Of a DNA stretch of 51,526 nt, positions 50,803 through 51,526 are shown in pieces; position 1 is the first letter of the stretch; each line of letters begins with the position of its first letter. The notes beneath the pieces are model-generated. The model saw only the letters and a list, made by a program, of their open reading frames with translations, searched no databases and was not told where the DNA came from. The stretch is from Gemmatimonadota bacterium (GTDB lineage: Bacteria > Gemmatimonadota > Gemmatimonadetes > Longimicrobiales > Gaopeijiaceae), in the NCBI GenBank assembly GCA_021295835.1, contig JAGWBP010000023.1, forward strand, positions 1 through 51,526, read 5' to 3'. The position numbers and the translations under genes are program-made.

Positions 50803-51224
50803 CGGCCGAGGCGGTCGGGGAGGTGCTGGCCGGGGTCAACGCCCTCCTCAACCTGACCTGTGCGCTCTTCCTCCTGGCGGGGGTGCGACAGATCCGCCAG
50901 AGGAGGGTGAGGCGGCACCAGCGGTGCATGATCGGGGCCACCGCCGCCTCGGCGCTCTTCCTGGTCCTCTACGTGACGCGCTTCTCGCTAACCGGGACGC
51001 ACACGTACGAGGGGCCCGAGCCGGTGCGGAGGGTCTACCTGGCCGTGCTCTTCAGCCACATGGTCCTGGCAGCGGGCGTCGTCCCGCTCGTGCTCCGCCT
51101 CCTGTACCTGGCGCGACGGCGCCGCTTCAAGGGGCACCGCCGCCTGGCCCGCTGGACGCTCCCGATCTGGCTCTACGTGTCCTTCACCGGGCTCTTCGTC
51201 TACTACATGCTCTACCACTCCTAG
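50799..51224 (+). CDS. DUF420 membrane protein (CtaM-like oxidase assembly factor)
   Basis: 141 residues from GTG 50799, overlapping the ctaA stop. Four membrane helices with conserved histidines and arginines: LAGVNALLNLTCALFLLAGV, RRHQRCMIGATAASALFLVL, FSHMVLAAGVVPLVLRLLYL and KGHRRLARWTLPIWLYVSFT, ending GLFVYYMLYH. This is the DUF420 pattern; relatives (CtaM/YozB) help assemble haem-copper oxidases. Context next to ctaA agrees. The TAG stop is followed by CAGTATCCGTG, a diverged repeat end. Confidence 0.9.
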   Translation: MTAEAVGEVLAGVNALLNLTCALFLLAGVRQIRQRRVRRHQRCMIGATAASALFLVLYVTRFSLTGTHTYEGPEPVRRVYLAVLFSHMVLAAGVVPLVLRLLYLARRRRFKGHRRLARWTLPIWLYVSFTGLFVYYMLYHS

Positions 51225-51301
51225 CAGTATCCGTGTCGTCAACAGATCGTTTTCGTGAGTCGGAGTGCACGGAGGCCTGGGGGCGCGGGGGATGAAGGTT
51301 C

Positions 51302-51325
51302 GAGTGGCGCTGCATCCCCGCTGGA
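51302..51325 (+). repeat. Internal 24-base segment of the dispersed repeat
   Basis: Identical over 24 bases to 38168-38191 (starts GAGTGGCGCTGC, ends CCGCTGGA). A diverged left end (CAGTATCCGTG at 51225) precedes it, giving the same order as in the complete-looking copy but with a longer spacing. Confidence 0.6.
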
Positions 51326-51332
51326 GGTCGCC

Positions 51333-51437
51333 TCCGTCCTTGGAGAAGATACTGGCGGCGATCCCCGCGATCTCGAACTCTTCGAGGTGCTGGCGCGAGA
51401 GTCCTTCGTTGGGGGTGAGGAGGAGGATGCGGTTTAG
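51333..51437 (-). pseudogene. Fragment of a DEAD/DEAH-box helicase-type protein
   Basis: Read on the minus strand this segment encodes LNRILLLTPNEGLSRQHLEE followed by FEIAGIAASIFSKDGG. This is a continuous protein-like stretch that I recognise as close to the region after Walker A in helicases related to type III restriction subunits. It has no start or stop of its own. It ends where the repeat segment begins (about 51325) and begins where antitoxin-like sequence starts on the other strand (about 51438). A broken remnant. Confidence 0.5.
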
Positions 51438-51526
51438 GTGGCCAGCCTGGCCGAGGGCCGCATCGAGACGATCACGCAGAACGGCGAAGCGGCCATGGTC
51501 GTGATGAGTCCCGGGCGCTACGACTT
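51438..51526 (+). CDS. Phd/YefM-like antitoxin, partial at window edge
   Basis: The frame from GTG 51438 reads VASLAEGRIETITQNGEAAM and then VVMSPGRYD. It matches the middle of Phd/YefM-type antitoxins, where a helix with EGR is followed by the strand ITxNGxxxxVVxSPxRYD. The first 20 or so residues of a normal antitoxin are missing: an in-frame TAG lies directly upstream and the sequence before it belongs to a helicase fragment. The gene runs off the window, so it cannot be told whether a toxin follows. Either a truncated gene or one read from a short start. Confidence 0.45.
   Translation, partial: MASLAEGRIETITQNGEAAMVVMSPGRYD

Overview
The window is GC-rich bacterial chromosome. The genes suggest a member of the Gemmatimonadota or a close relative. 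The clues are a six-gene alternative complex III (act) operon, a flavin-dependent thymidylate synthase (ThyX), carboxypeptidase-regulatory/vWA secreted proteins, a single-chain glycine dehydrogenase and a spondin-type lipoprotein. This taxonomic guess comes from gene content only; no rRNA or tRNA gene is recognisable.

Layout. Bases 1-7050 are an accessory island: a protein with a nuclease-like C-terminus, an IS3-type transposase remnant, an AAA ATPase fused to a TOPRIM-like domain (OLD/PARIS-like), a broken tyrosine integrase joined tail-to-tail to a truncated MmeI-like DNA methyltransferase, and a decayed BrnT/BrnA toxin-antitoxin pair. Bases 7.2-20.2 kb hold a DUF5522/ATP-pyrophosphatase fusion, a YfbK-like vWA protein, two small lipoproteins, thyX, an AbrB-type regulator, a NatA/NatB-like ABC exporter, a class I amidotransferase, a TrkA-type potassium channel, a peroxiredoxin with an in-frame TGA at its catalytic position, a TlpA-like thioredoxin and a CcdA/DsbD-like protein. 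Bases 20.4-28.05 kb are actABCDEF, the quinol:electron-acceptor oxidoreductase that replaces the bc1 complex. Bases 28.1-33.2 kb carry a lipoprotein, an ICMT-like methyltransferase, a cupin, and an operon of acyl-CoA dehydrogenase, MFS transporter and TrmJ-like RNA methyltransferase. Bases 33.3-38.1 kb are a glycine-cleavage cluster: gcvH, gcvP, a UPF0173 hydrolase and a LipM-like octanoyltransferase that could lipoylate GcvH. Bases 38.5-51.2 kb hold an ExbB/TolQ-like proton channel, a lytic transglycosylase, a cold-shock protein, a two-domain VOC protein, polA, a DUF1326/DUF2182/metallo-beta-lactamase operon, a long acyl-CoA dehydrogenase, ctaA and a DUF420 (CtaM-like) gene. The last 300 bases are again a mosaic of gene fragments.

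The two most notable signals are as follows. (1) The secreted peroxiredoxin at 17300-17884 has TGA exactly where the peroxidatic cysteine codon should be. A perfect 6-bp stem with an 8-nt loop follows at the spacing expected of a bacterial SECIS element, so it is a candidate selenoprotein with no cysteine. (2) A dispersed intergenic repeat family has ends close to CAGTCCGTGGACAA. One complete-looking 241-bp copy (38140-38380) has inverted ends, and solo ends lie at 12431, 16033, 18562, 33711 and 47977. Some of these sit directly behind the TAG stop codon of the upstream gene.

Several genes in the accessory island carry frameshifts. Without reads, true decay cannot be separated from assembly errors.
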